NCBI RefSeq assembly: GCF_900604945.1
Contig: NZ_UWPB01000002.1
Span: 1,178,001-1,242,000 of the forward strand
Direction: 5' to 3'
Length of the DNA stretch: 64,000 nt
Source of the DNA: Ruminococcus sp. Marseille-P6503
Lineage (GTDB): Bacteria > Bacillota > Clostridia > Oscillospirales > Ruminococcaceae
The notes below the pieces were generated by a model. It had not been told where the DNA came from and did not search any database. It saw only the letters and a program-made list of their open reading frames with translations. Below, piece by piece: positions 1 to 8,454 of the stretch. Position numbers and translations under genes: made by a program. Positions within the stretch are counted from its first letter, which is position 1, and each line of letters begins with the position of its first letter.

Positions 1-2117
1 CTGCTCCGCTTATATATCACGGACACAGGCATATCATGTTTGTCAGCTATATGCCGTTTCTTATCCTCGCTCTCGGCTCCGCCGACAGCTATTTTGAAAA
101 AGGAAAAAAGTCCGGGCTTATATTCTGGACGCTTATGATAATTCTTTCAAGCTGGTTTTTCAGCGTTTCCGCTCTGGCAGTTCTGTTGGTTTACGGCGCC
201 TACAGATATATATCCTTAAACGATAAAATAAAGCCGAAGGAGCTGCTGAAGGCGGGCGTTGCCTATACGGGCAAGCTGCTGATACCAGTTATGCTTGCCG
301 GTGTTCTGCTGCTGCCTACCGCGGCGGCGCTTCTGTCAGGACGTGATTCTGCCAATGTGAAAACCGACTGGATTAAATTTTTACCTCAGTTCAAGCTTAA
401 TTATATAGGAATGTCCACCTATTCCATGGGTCTTTCCTGCTTTGCCGTTCTTTCGGTTGCCGCGGCGTTATTCAGCAGGGATAAGGCAAGGCGTTTTCTG
501 GGAGCCGTTATCGCGGCGGTGTCGTTCTTTCCGCTGATAGTTTATATTTTAAACGGAACGATGTACTTTGATCCCAAGGTTCTGATACCTTTTATTCCGC
601 TGGGAATAATTCTGCTCGGACAGTGCTATGAGGAGATTATCGGAAGAAAAAAGTCTTACAAGGTCATATTCGGCGTTTTTCTGATCGTTTACGCCGTTGG
701 AGCGGTGTTTTATGACGGCTGGAAAAGCACATGGGAATTCATGGCTACGGATATGCTGGCGCTTTCATTTTGTCTTTGCTGTTTCAGCCGATCGGGGAAA
801 AAAGCTTTTCTGTGGATAGCTGTTACGGCGGTTCCCTTTGTTTCCATGCTTTCTTTTAATCTGGCCGATAAGCTTATTCCGCTTAAAACGCTTGAATACG
901 AAAATTCTGAGCGGATCGAATATCTCGCGGATATAATAGCCGGCGATGAAAAGCTTGTCAGAAGCTCCTGCGGAATAAAGCGTTCGGATACCGTAAATAT
1001 GATCTATAATACGGATTATTACAGTCCCTATCTATATTCCTCGATCCACCACAAGGGCTACAACAGCTTTTATTTCAATGAAATGCGAAATGAAAATGAA
1101 TACAGAAATTCTGCGCTTACCACAAGATCCTCAAATATTCTGTTTAACATTTTTATGGGAAACAAATATCTTATCACAGACGGGGAATGCGATGAAGCCG
1201 GATATGAGCTTGAGAAAAGCTCAGGCGTTTACAGGCTTTATAAAAACGACGCCGTCCTTCCGGTAGGCAGGAGCACAGACAGGGTAATAAGCGAGACCGA
1301 ATATCTGAGCCTGAATTACGTTCAGAGAATGGAGGCGCTGGTAAACTGTATAGTTGCGGACTCGGCAGACGACGGAGAGGCGTATGAGTCTTCCGTTGAG
1401 CAGTACGGAGAGATAAAGCTGACGGAGAACGAAAACATAGGCGAATTGCAGGACGGCTGGAGGATCAAAAGCTCATCGGATTTTACAGCAGCGGTAAAGC
1501 TTCCCCAGTCCGTTCCCAAGGATAAAATACTTGTCATTGAAATGAGGGCGGACAATAAAACAGGAAAAAGAAAAGACATCAGCGTCTCTGTAAACGGAAT
1601 AAAGAATACGCTTACCGATCCGGAGTGGAAATATTACAATAAAAATACCGTGTTTGAATATGTACTTACAAGCGGCGGCAACGAAAGCCTTACAGAGCTT
1701 GAGTTTAAATTCGGCGCGGGAGATTATACGATAAGCGAGATAACGGCGTATACTTTGGATTATCCCGAACCTTACTATGACGAGCTGATATTTGATAAGG
1801 AAAAAACCAAGGGCGATGTAATGGAGGGCAGCATAGAGTGTTCCTCGGACGGATATTTTGAGCTTACTGTTCCTTATGACGACGGCTTTGAAATATACGT
1901 TGACGGAAAAAAGCAGGATTACGAAAAGGTAAATACAGCGTTTATAGGGTTCCCCATATCCAAGGGCAGTCACAGCATAAGGATAGTTTACACCGCGCCC
2001 ATGCTGCATGAGGGTATGGCGGTCTCCGCGGCAGGGCTGCTTATATGCGGGGTAATGGCGGCGTCTGAGCTGAAAAAACGCAGAAGCGGAATAAAAAAAT
2101 CCTGTGAGCCGCAGTAA
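1..2117 (+). CDS. YfhO-family multi-pass membrane protein, 5'-truncated
   Basis: The frame is open from the first bases of the window, so the N-terminus lies outside; the first internal ATG is at 36. The visible part has many hydrophobic segments in its first ~270 residues, then a soluble region of about 400 residues, and a last membrane segment before a basic tail (KKRRSGIKK). The segment PYDDGFEIYVDGKKQ followed by AFIGFPISKGSHSIRI is the characteristic C-terminal block of YfhO-type proteins (PF09586), which belong to the GT-C-like membrane glycosyltransferase superfamily. In other Firmicutes such proteins are linked to glycosylation of lipoteichoic acid or other surface polymers; the substrate here is unknown. 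The gene converges on the yfcE operon, with a hairpin between them. Confidence 0.8.
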   Translation, partial: APLIYHGHRHIMFVSYMPFLILALGSADSYFEKGKKSGLIFWTLMIILSSWFFSVSALAVLLVYGAYRYISLNDKIKPKELLKAGVAYTGKLLIPVMLAGVLLLPTAAALLSGRDSANVKTDWIKFLPQFKLNYIGMSTYSMGLSCFAVLSVAAALFSRDKARRFLGAVIAAVSFFPLIVYILNGTMYFDPKVLIPFIPLGIILLGQCYEEIIGRKKSYKVIFGVFLIVYAVGAVFYDGWKSTWEFMATDMLALSFCLCCFSRSGKKAFLWIAVTAVPFVSMLSFNLADKLIPLKTLEYENSERIEYLADIIAGDEKLVRSSCGIKRSDTVNMIYNTDYYSPYLYSSIHHKGYNSFYFNEMRNENEYRNSALTTRSSNILFNIFMGNKYLITDGECDEAGYELEKSSGVYRLYKNDAVLPVGRSTDRVISETEYLSLNYVQRMEALVNCIVADSADDGEAYESSVEQYGEIKLTENENIGELQDGWRIKSSSDFTAAVKLPQSVPKDKILVIEMRADNKTGKRKDISVSVNGIKNTLTDPEWKYYNKNTVFEYVLTSGGNESLTELEFKFGAGDYTISEITAYTLDYPEPYYDELIFDKEKTKGDVMEGSIECSSDGYFELTVPYDDGFEIYVDGKKQDYEKVNTAFIGFPISKGSHSIRIVYTAPMLHEGMAVSAAGLLICGVMAASELKKRRSGIKKSCEPQ

Positions 2118-2144
2118 CGGCAGTATGCGGGTCTGACCGTGTAT

Positions 2145-2190
2145 AAAAAACCGCCGCATCGATATTTTAATCGGTGCGGCGGTTCAGCTT
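2145..2190 (-). terminator. Intrinsic terminator of the yfcE operon
   Basis: Arms AACCGCCGCA (2149-2158) and TGCGGCGGTT (2175-2184) pair, with inner CGAT/ATCG extending the stem. The T-run lies on the minus-strand side (A-run at 2145-2150), so it serves the minus-strand operon; it may also stop the convergent YfhO transcript. Confidence 0.8.
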
Positions 2191-2256
2191 TATAAGGTCT
2201 GATTTAAAATCTGCTCTGCGGGCGTATATACCGTCTTTCGGACTGCTTCAGGCGGT

Positions 2257-2772
2257 TTATTCAAGCTCGTGCAGGGTAAATATCCCGTTTTCCATTATAA
2301 TATAGCTATGCGGCGAATTTTCCTTCGGCAGAGCGACCGAGCCGCAGTTTACATAAGTATAGCTTTCCATGTCCTTGATAACGGGAATATGAGTATGACC
2401 GTTCGCCAGAACGTCTCCTTTTTTCAGCGGCGGCGGATTGTCAGGGCTGAATTTATGACCGTGGGAGGCAAATATCGTGACCCCGTCTGCGCAAAGCCAC
2501 GCGTATTCCGCAAGAACCGGAAATTCAAGCATCATCTGATCAACCTCGCAGTCGCAGTTCCCTCTTACGCATAAAAGTCTGTCCTTCGCGGCATTGAGCA
2601 TTGAAGCTACCGACTTGGGGTCATAGCCCTGCGGAAGCTCGTTTCTGGGTCCGTGATAAAGTATATCTCCCAGCAGGAGCAGCCTGTCGCCCTTGTGCTT
2701 TTCAAAAGCGTCAAGCAGCTTCCGGCAGTAATATGCCGAACCGTGAATATCAGACGCTATGATCAGCTTCAT
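2257..2772 (-). CDS. yfcE: YfcE/MJ0936-family metallophosphodiesterase
   Basis: A 171-residue calcineurin-like phosphoesterase of the small YfcE family. Metal-binding motifs are intact: D8-x-H10, G35-D36, G71-N72 and the terminal G125-H-T-H128, with a further H104-G-H106. Family members are cytoplasmic, Mn-dependent phosphodiesterases acting on artificial or cyclic phosphodiester substrates; the physiological substrate is usually unknown. The start overlaps the stop of the PIN-like gene by ATGA (2769-2772), so the two are translationally coupled and probably act in one process, perhaps nucleotide or RNA turnover (inference). Confidence 0.88.
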   Translation of the reverse strand: MKLIIASDIHGSAYYCRKLLDAFEKHKGDRLLLLGDILYHGPRNELPQGYDPKSVASMLNAAKDRLLCVRGNCDCEVDQMMLEFPVLAEYAWLCADGVTIFASHGHKFSPDNPPPLKKGDVLANGHTHIPVIKDMESYTYVNCGSVALPKENSPHSYIIMENGIFTLHELE

Positions 2773-3986
2773 ACCGTAACCTCCGCTTTAAGCTTAGCCA
2801 GATTCAAATATTCCGGCTTTATATACTTGTATATTTCACAGCCTCTGTCCTTTTTGTATTTCTTCACGATTGAAAGATATAGTCTTTGTCTTGTATCGGT
2901 TTCATTCATCAGCCTATATACCGTTTCGATCTCCTCCTGAGAGCAGCAGTTTTTCAGCAGACGGCTTATTTCGTCCATAAGAGCGCGGTCTTTGCCGGCT
3001 CCGTCATCTGCCTGGCTGTTGTCTGAAACGGCAGCTCCGTCGTTTGAGAATACCGCCTCGTCAATATCTTCGCCGGTATCCTCCGAAAGTCTTTGAGCAT
3101 TGCCTTCATCTTTCCTCAGCATTGATTTAAGCTTGAGATACCTGGGACGCAATATCTTGTAAAGCTCGGTTGCCTGCTGCTTGAATACCTTAGCCAGAGA
3201 ATTGTGAAAATCCTCCTTGGATACGGAATTTCTGATACATTCCTCTATTTCCTCGATATCGCTTATTTCATAGTCGAAGGTTCCGAGAAGGGCGTTTCTT
3301 ATCTGGTGTGAAACCGAATCAATGTTCTGCTCCTGCTCGTTTGCCGGAATTTTGGTAATAATCATTTCCGGCTCGGAGCGATTATCCTCATTGTCCGTAT
3401 TCTCAGAAGCTTCGGCATCTTCGTTTTCGTCGGACTGAGCTTCCTCCTGCGGCTGAACTGCTGTTTCATAACCGGTTTCAGGCGCGTTTGCTTCTGCGGT
3501 CTCGGCGGACGGATCTTCTGACAGATTTTCCGTGTATTCGTTATCAGACTCGGCTGCAAGAGCGTTTTTCTCACGTTCGTCTGAATTAGGACGGAGCAGT
3601 CCCTTGCTCAGCATGGCGGATTTTATCGTAGGGCTTCTGAATACGGTGCAGGAGGTGTTGTTCACATTGCATACGTTCCAGAAATCATGGAGCTTGTCAA
3701 AGCCCTTGTCGTTGCTGACGATAAAAATATATCTGTATATTTCCTTGGCGGCTATAAAGCCCATCATGGAGCAGAGCTGAAAGTCAAGCGCGTTTTTTCC
3801 GCCGACCCTGACCTTCAGATATTCTACGCTGGCGGGAGTCGCCATAACCTTCATGTGCATATCAAAGCTGATAGTATCGGAGTTTTCGCTGTAGAATATA
3901 ATGACCCTGTCGTTTTCGCATAAGTGTTCTATTCCGTTGAGTCCTTTTGATTTCACGTTTTCAAAGTCTATAAGATAAGCGTTCAT
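2769..3986 (-). CDS. PIN/NYN-like domain protein with acidic linker
   Basis: About 405 residues. The N-terminus (MNAYLIDFENVKSKGLNG) begins with the Asp-containing strand of PIN/NYN nuclease-like domains, followed by a conserved Asp in KNALDFQL and IVSNDKGFD, consistent with a metal-dependent ribonuclease fold over residues 1-140. A long Glu/Asp/Asn-rich low-complexity linker follows, then two similar helical modules (FKQQATELYKILRPRYLKLK and a C-terminal IVKKYKKDRG...YIKPEYLNLA) that look like an internal repeat. An upstream in-frame ATG at 3998 and a longer open frame to 4115 exist, but the ribosome binding site at 4025-4029 lies closest to a short leader ORF whose stop overlaps the ATG at 3986, so 3986 is preferred. 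Cellular role unknown; RNA processing or decay is inference. Confidence 0.72.
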   Translation of the reverse strand: MNAYLIDFENVKSKGLNGIEHLCENDRVIIFYSENSDTISFDMHMKVMATPASVEYLKVRVGGKNALDFQLCSMMGFIAAKEIYRYIFIVSNDKGFDKLHDFWNVCNVNNTSCTVFRSPTIKSAMLSKGLLRPNSDEREKNALAAESDNEYTENLSEDPSAETAEANAPETGYETAVQPQEEAQSDENEDAEASENTDNEDNRSEPEMIITKIPANEQEQNIDSVSHQIRNALLGTFDYEISDIEEIEECIRNSVSKEDFHNSLAKVFKQQATELYKILRPRYLKLKSMLRKDEGNAQRLSEDTGEDIDEAVFSNDGAAVSDNSQADDGAGKDRALMDEISRLLKNCCSQEEIETVYRLMNETDTRQRLYLSIVKKYKKDRGCEIYKYIKPEYLNLAKLKAEVTV

Positions 3987-4015
3987 ATGATTTGCCATGT
4001 GCAGATTTCTGACAT
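3983..4015 (-). CDS. Short leader ORF (MSEICTWQII) coupled to the PIN-like gene
   Basis: On the minus strand a good ribosome binding site (CGGAGGAAAAACACC) sits 9 bases before ATG at 4015. The ten-codon frame ends in TGA, which overlaps the downstream ATG as ATGA at 3983-3986. The main gene has no ribosome binding site of its own at normal distance, suggesting termination-reinitiation. Expression of the peptide is inferred. Confidence 0.5.
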   Translation of the reverse strand: MSEICTWQII

Positions 4016-4126
4016 GGTGTTTTTCCTCCGTTTCATAAAGAATATCAGACCGTTCAGACGCTGCTGTGACAGGCTGTCGGACGGCGTAGTGAATAGCTTG
4101 CTGTAACAGCGGCATATTTCAGCGTA

Positions 4127-5107
4127 TTACCGCCGCCGTTTTCTTACGATTACCATACGGATAGCCAGAGCAAGAAAGACCGCAGCTGTTACAATAACTG
4201 CTCCGGCAGCGGCGGAAGCTTTTTCAGAGCCGGTCTGAGCCGAAGCTTCGACAGCCCTTTTATAGCAGTACTTGTGGCTTCTCACCGATTGATCCAGACA
4301 GTCGGCGATAGTTTCATGTCCGCTTGCGTTGGGATGAATATCAAGCTGCGATATTCTGGTCAGCTCCTTTGCTTTGCCGGAAAAAGCGCCGGCTACGTCG
4401 CACACGGTATATCCGCCGTCATTATCTGAGGAATGAGAAACGATTATTTCGTTAAGTCTGCTGATTTTTTCCGCGGCAAGCTCCTTTACAGCCGGAATAA
4501 GGTCAAAGCTTTCAAAGGGGTCGTAAAGCGTCTGAACGATGACCTCCGCTGAGCTGATGCTTTTTATATACGCCGCAGTTTCGCCGAGGTTGGTATCAAA
4601 GCTTTCAAGGCTGCGGTCTATCCGCTTCGACATATCGCTGAAGCCCTGAACGAGCGCTTTAAGATCAATGCTTTGCGAGGAATCGTTTCCGGCTCTTGCC
4701 GAAGCCAGTGTTTCGAGCATAATGCCCAGCATATCGTTTCCGCCTATGGATATTACTACGCAGTCGGCTTCTTTTACGTCGTCGTCGTATTTTCCGCTCA
4801 GCATATCTTTTGCAAGCTCGCCGGAGGTCTGCCCGTCTACAGCCAGATTGGACATTGAAAAGCCGCATTCCGAAGGAAGCTCCCGGGAATATTTATCTGC
4901 AAGGATATTTGCATAGGAACGGCAGTTTTCACGGCCGGAATCGTAGCCCTCAAGTCCGTAGCCCGAGGCGATGGAGTCGCCGAGAAAAAGTATCTGCGGC
5001 GGAACGTTGGTTTCCGCATCTTCAAATCCGTCGTCCGCAAAGCAAATGAACTGCATACAAAGGAATACAAAAAAAGCGGCGGCGGTACATGAAATTTTTT
5101 TCAGCAT
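4127..5107 (-). CDS. Secreted or membrane-anchored SGNH/GDSL hydrolase
   Basis: About 326 residues. A signal peptide or N-terminal membrane segment is followed by the SGNH blocks: the LFLGDSIASG serine (S45 from this start), the GGND asparagine (N124) and a C-terminal DIHPN motif with catalytic Asp/His. A hydrophobic C-terminal helix and RKRRR tail suggest membrane anchoring with the enzyme outside the cell. Family members are esterases, lipases or carbohydrate de-acetylases; the substrate cannot be told. ATG 5107 is preferred over GTG 5116 because the AAGGTGA ribosome binding site precedes it at proper distance. It reads towards the PIN-like gene with a 140-base gap. Confidence 0.8.
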   Translation of the reverse strand: MLKKISCTAAAFFVFLCMQFICFADDGFEDAETNVPPQILFLGDSIASGYGLEGYDSGRENCRSYANILADKYSRELPSECGFSMSNLAVDGQTSGELAKDMLSGKYDDDVKEADCVVISIGGNDMLGIMLETLASARAGNDSSQSIDLKALVQGFSDMSKRIDRSLESFDTNLGETAAYIKSISSAEVIVQTLYDPFESFDLIPAVKELAAEKISRLNEIIVSHSSDNDGGYTVCDVAGAFSGKAKELTRISQLDIHPNASGHETIADCLDQSVRSHKYCYKRAVEASAQTGSEKASAAAGAVIVTAAVFLALAIRMVIVRKRRR

Positions 5108-5273
5108 ATTTTTCACCTTGTTTGTTTAATGTTGCTTAGCGTGTGATAACCGTTGAATTTGTTTCTGCCGGGTATTCGCGTCATACGACATTTCCGTTGA
5201 TTTTTCAGTTTTATTATATTGTATCATATTTTTACACTTTGTACAACTGTTTTTTTAAATATTTTATAATCGC

Positions 5274-5302
5274 TTGACAAGGCAGGTATGCCGTGATATT
5301 AT
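5274..5302 (+). promoter_or_regulatory. Sigma-A-type promoter of the AraC regulator gene
   Basis: TTGACA (5274-5279), 17-base spacer and TATTAT (5297-5302), about 60 bases before the start at 5363. A second TATAAT at 5302-5307 overlaps. The rest of the divergent gap 5108-5273 is AT-rich without a recognised site. Confidence 0.65.
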
Positions 5303-5362
5303 ATAATAGTAGAATATGAAATCATAAAAATCCTGTTTTTAAGGAAAGAAAAGAGTGATATT

Positions 5363-6193
5363 ATGACCGATTATTATTATCCCGTATTGGGCGACGAAGT
5401 AAATCTGCCGATGTATGTGCTTGGAGTTGGCGCGAGAGATAAGGAGTTTCATTTTATCCGTGAAGAGGGCTATCCGAATCATCAGATAGTTTACTGCATA
5501 CGCGGCGGCGGCGTTCTGAAGCTGGACGGTCAGGAATATCCTATAGCCGCGGGAGACGCTTTTTATCTTCCTCCGCATATATCCCATGAGTATTATCCTA
5601 CAGAGGATATATGGGAAACACACTGGCTTACCTTCGAGGGCAGAGAGGTAAAGGCGGTGTTGGATTATATAAAGCTGGACAGAGCCAAGGTTTTTCATAT
5701 TCACGATGTAAACGCTGTGGACGCTATTTTCAAGAAAATACTCTACCTTATGAAAACTAATTACTATTACAGCGGTCATCAGTGCTCCGCTCATCTGTAT
5801 CAGTTTTTCATTGAGCTTAACAGAGTCGTTAATCTTCAGAACGGAACCAAGGACGGAGCTAAGCTTAATCAGCTCCAGCCTGTTATTGATTATATTGATA
5901 AAAACTACCGCAGGGACCTTACTCTTATGGAGCTGTCGGATCTTATTGATCTTTCGCCTCAGTATCTCTGCAGGCTTTTCAAGGAATGCCTGAATATGCG
6001 GCCTTTCGAGTATCTTGCCAGAAAGAGGATACAGCAGGCAAAGCTTCTGCTGCTTGAAGACCAGAAAAATATCAACGAAATCGCGACGCTGGTCGGATAC
6101 AATGATTGCAGCTATTTCTGCGCGGTATTCAAACGTCATGAAATGCTGTCTCCTGCCGAATTCAGGTCGCTTCATAAAAAGGCGAACGTCTGA
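5363..6193 (+). CDS. AraC-family transcriptional regulator with N-terminal cupin sensor
   Basis: 276 residues. The N-terminal half is a cupin/AraC-binding domain (HQIVYCIRGGGVLKLDGQE, then a PPHISHEYYP loop). The C-terminal ~100 residues hold two helix-turn-helix units (LMELSDLIDLSPQYLCRLFK and the second one ending in FCAVFKRHEMLSPAEFR). Proteins of this shape usually sense a sugar and activate nearby carbohydrate genes, but no sugar gene is adjacent; the nearest neighbours are a divergent SGNH hydrolase and the SPFH module, so the target is unknown. It has its own promoter and terminator and appears monocistronic. Confidence 0.88.
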   Translation: MTDYYYPVLGDEVNLPMYVLGVGARDKEFHFIREEGYPNHQIVYCIRGGGVLKLDGQEYPIAAGDAFYLPPHISHEYYPTEDIWETHWLTFEGREVKAVLDYIKLDRAKVFHIHDVNAVDAIFKKILYLMKTNYYYSGHQCSAHLYQFFIELNRVVNLQNGTKDGAKLNQLQPVIDYIDKNYRRDLTLMELSDLIDLSPQYLCRLFKECLNMRPFEYLARKRIQQAKLLLLEDQKNINEIATLVGYNDCSYFCAVFKRHEMLSPAEFRSLHKKANV

Positions 6194-6300
6194 TATCAGG
6201 TTCTCCGGCTTTGGATATATGTTTTCAGCAGCTTTTCCGTCGGCTGCCGGACATAGGCTCGGAAGCTTAAAATTGTTATGAATAAATGCGGCTTATGCCG

Positions 6301-6338
6301 AACAGCTTCAAAGCGTACAGGCTTTGAGGCTGTTTTTA
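6301..6338 (+). terminator. Intrinsic terminator after the AraC gene
   Basis: Fourteen-pair stem, AACAGCTTCAAAGC (6301-6314) with GCTTTGAGGCTGTT (6321-6334), one G-U pair, followed by TTTT. It lies in the 367-base gap 6194-6560, whose remainder is AT-rich and holds the next promoter. Confidence 0.85.
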
Positions 6339-6457
6339 TGTAAAAGGGAAGCTGTTTGCCGGAAAAGCAGCGTTGGTGTTTGTCACAAAAACTTATGAAC
6401 AAAATTATGCATAATTCATTATTTTTCGGGATCAGTTAAAAAACATTCAAAGTTTCA

Positions 6458-6486
6458 TTGATTTTTTTATGCGGTTGTGATATGAT
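6458..6486 (+). promoter_or_regulatory. Probable promoter of the small membrane protein / SPFH module
   Basis: TTGATT (6458-6463), 17 bases, TATGAT (6481-6486), with an overlapping TATAAT at 6486-6491. No other recognisable site in this gap. Confidence 0.5.
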
Positions 6487-6560
6487 ATAATTATTCGGAA
6501 TACCGCTGTAAGCATTGTGCGGTATGGGTTTTGAGCTATGTAAGATTCAGGGGTGATTTT

Positions 6561-6851
6561 TTGAGACGGACAGGATCTTCGGGAGGAAAGCTTTTGTGCT
6601 TTTTTGTTAATATTATATTAAATCTGCACTGGCTTATTCCGTCGGCAATACTTCTTGTACTGCACTTCTGGCTCGGACTGCCGATGTGGATATTCTGGCT
6701 GAGCATGGGAATATGGCTGCTGGCGATAGCCGCTATGACCTTTATTATCAGCTGGGCCGCCGGAACGGGAAGCGAGCCTGAGGAAAAGCGGGAAAACAAG
6801 AATCCTTATTCTGCGGGCAAAAATCCGTATTCAGAAAAGAATTCCGGATGA
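6561..6851 (+). CDS. Small two-helix membrane protein, unknown function
   Basis: About 96 residues from TTG 6561, chosen because AGGGGTGA sits directly upstream; the frame could extend to TTG 6531, which lacks a ribosome binding site. Two hydrophobic helices (FFVNIILNLHWLIPSAILLVL and the WIFWLSMGIWLLAIAAM region) are separated by a short loop. The charged tail carries a duplicated KNPYS motif (KNPYSAGKNPYS). No family recognised. It is 120 bases upstream of the SPFH gene in the same direction and could be part of the same envelope module. Confidence 0.55.
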   Translation: MRRTGSSGGKLLCFFVNIILNLHWLIPSAILLVLHFWLGLPMWIFWLSMGIWLLAIAAMTFIISWAAGTGSEPEEKRENKNPYSAGKNPYSEKNSG

Positions 6852-6971
6852 TCAGTGAAAATAAAAGCTTTTATATGTATACATATGCGTATGGGCTTTT
6901 AAGGGCGCTGATACGATTCAGGATCAGTAAGCCATGATAAAAATTATAACGACGAAGGGAGAAATTTTAAA

Positions 6972-8414
6972 ATGGGTCTTATTAAAGCGATCACAGGCGC
7001 GGCCGGAGGAGCTCTGGCAGATCAGTGGAAGGAGTTTTTCTACTGCGAAGCCATCAGCAAGGACGTGTTGGTAACAAAGGGTCAGAAAATGCTGACAGGG
7101 CGTTCGTCAAATACCAAAGGCAACGACAACATCATTTCCAACGGAAGCGGAATTGCCGTGGCGGACGGTCAGTGCATGATAATCGTGGAGCAGGGAAAGG
7201 TTGTCGAGGTATGCGCGGAGCCTGGCGAATATACCTATGATACCTCAACCGAGCCGAGTATTTTTACCGGCGGACTTGGACAGGGAATTAAAAATACGTT
7301 CAAGACTATCGGAAAGCGTTTTACCTACGGCGGCGACACAGGAAAGGACCAGCGTGTTTACTACTTCAACACAAAGGAAATTATAGATAATAAATTCGGC
7401 ACTCCTACCCCTATTCCGTTCAGGGTCGTAGACAGCAAAATAGGTCTGGACGTCGATATTTCGGTGCGCTGCAACGGAATCTATACATATAAGATCGCTG
7501 ATCCTCTGCTGTTCTATACAAATGTATGCGGAAACGTTCAGAGCGAATATGAAAAGGCGGAGATAGCTGAAACGCTTAAATCCGAGCTGCTTACCTATCT
7601 TGCTCCCGCGTTTGCAAGGATCTCTGAGCTGGAGGTAAGACCTAATCAGATTCCTTCAAAGAACATTGAAATACGCGACGCGCTCAAAAGCGAGCTTACT
7701 CACGACTGGGCTGAGATCCGCGGTCTGGAAATAGTAAATATCTCGTTTAATTCCATAAGCATACCCAAGGAAGACGAGCAGATGATCAAGGAAGCGCAGA
7801 GGGTTGCCGTTATGCGCGATCCTACTATGGCAGCCGCTACGCTGGTAGGCGCTCAGTCAGAGGCGATGAAGTCTGCCGCTTCCAATCCCAACGGAGCTAT
7901 GATGGGCTTTATGGGCATGGGAATGGCTCAGCAGGCAGGAGGAATGAACACCCAGAATCTGTATGCTATGGGTCAGCAGCAACAGCAGCAGGCGGCCGCG
8001 CAGCCTTCTCCTCAGCAGACTGCCGCGCAGCCTTCTCCTCAGCAGACTGCCGCAGACGGAGGATGGACCTGCGAGTGCGGACAAAGCGGAAACAGCGGAA
8101 AGTTCTGCAGCGGCTGCGGAAAGCCTAAGCCTGAGCCAAAGCCTGCCGCCGGCACGTGGACCTGCTCCTGCGGTACGGTAAATAAGGGTAAATTCTGTAT
8201 GGAGTGCGGCAAGAATAAGCCGGACGAGGGATGGACCTGCTCCTGCGGCGCGGTGAATAAGGGAAAATTCTGTCCTGAATGCGGTAAGCCCAAGCCTGCC
8301 GGAGAACCGCTTTACCAGTGCGACAAGTGTGGCTGGAAGCCTGAGGATCCGAAGAATCCGCCGAAATTCTGTCCTGAATGCGGAGATCCTTTTGACGATA
8401 ATGACATTAAATAA
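6972..8414 (+). CDS. SPFH (YdjI-like) protein with four C-terminal zinc ribbons
   Basis: 480 residues. The first ~290 form a SPFH/band-7-like region of the type once called virion core protein-like (DQWKEFFYCEAISKDVLV near the start and a ...KEDEQMIKEAQRVAVMRDP helix at its end), as in Bacillus YdjI. Then comes a Met/Gly/Gln-rich linker with a duplicated QPSPQQTAA unit. The last 115 residues hold four zinc ribbons: three related CxCG...FCxxCG units (WTCECG, WTCSCG, WTCSCG) and a divergent YQCDKCG...FCPECG. SPFH proteins assemble on membranes as scaffolds; Bacillus YdjI works with YdjG and YdjH in the PspA membrane-stress system. The ribbons may bind partners or nucleic acid (inference). A zinc-ribbon membrane protein and a TPM protein follow in the same direction. 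Confidence 0.82.
   Translation: MGLIKAITGAAGGALADQWKEFFYCEAISKDVLVTKGQKMLTGRSSNTKGNDNIISNGSGIAVADGQCMIIVEQGKVVEVCAEPGEYTYDTSTEPSIFTGGLGQGIKNTFKTIGKRFTYGGDTGKDQRVYYFNTKEIIDNKFGTPTPIPFRVVDSKIGLDVDISVRCNGIYTYKIADPLLFYTNVCGNVQSEYEKAEIAETLKSELLTYLAPAFARISELEVRPNQIPSKNIEIRDALKSELTHDWAEIRGLEIVNISFNSISIPKEDEQMIKEAQRVAVMRDPTMAAATLVGAQSEAMKSAASNPNGAMMGFMGMGMAQQAGGMNTQNLYAMGQQQQQQAAAQPSPQQTAAQPSPQQTAADGGWTCECGQSGNSGKFCSGCGKPKPEPKPAAGTWTCSCGTVNKGKFCMECGKNKPDEGWTCSCGAVNKGKFCPECGKPKPAGEPLYQCDKCGWKPEDPKNPPKFCPECGDPFDDNDIK
7995..8053 (+). repeat. Two-copy 27-bp tandem repeat in the SPFH gene
   Basis: The unit beginning CAGCCTTCTCCTCAGCAGAC occurs at 8001-8027 and again from 8028; identity extends over about 32 bases with the flanking GCCGCG. 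It encodes QPSPQQTAA twice and keeps frame, so copy number can vary without disrupting the protein. Confidence 0.9.
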
Positions 8415-8454
8415 TCTTAAAATCAAAAAATAAAAATTATACGAGGTGATACTA

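Noticed and set aside
1473-2159. 228-codon minus-strand frame opposite the YfhO gene
   Set aside because: Antisense shadow of the coding frame; composition is non-protein-like and it crosses the terminator region.
5108-5273. Possible shared operator between the SGNH and AraC genes
   Set aside because: AT-rich without a convincing direct or inverted repeat.
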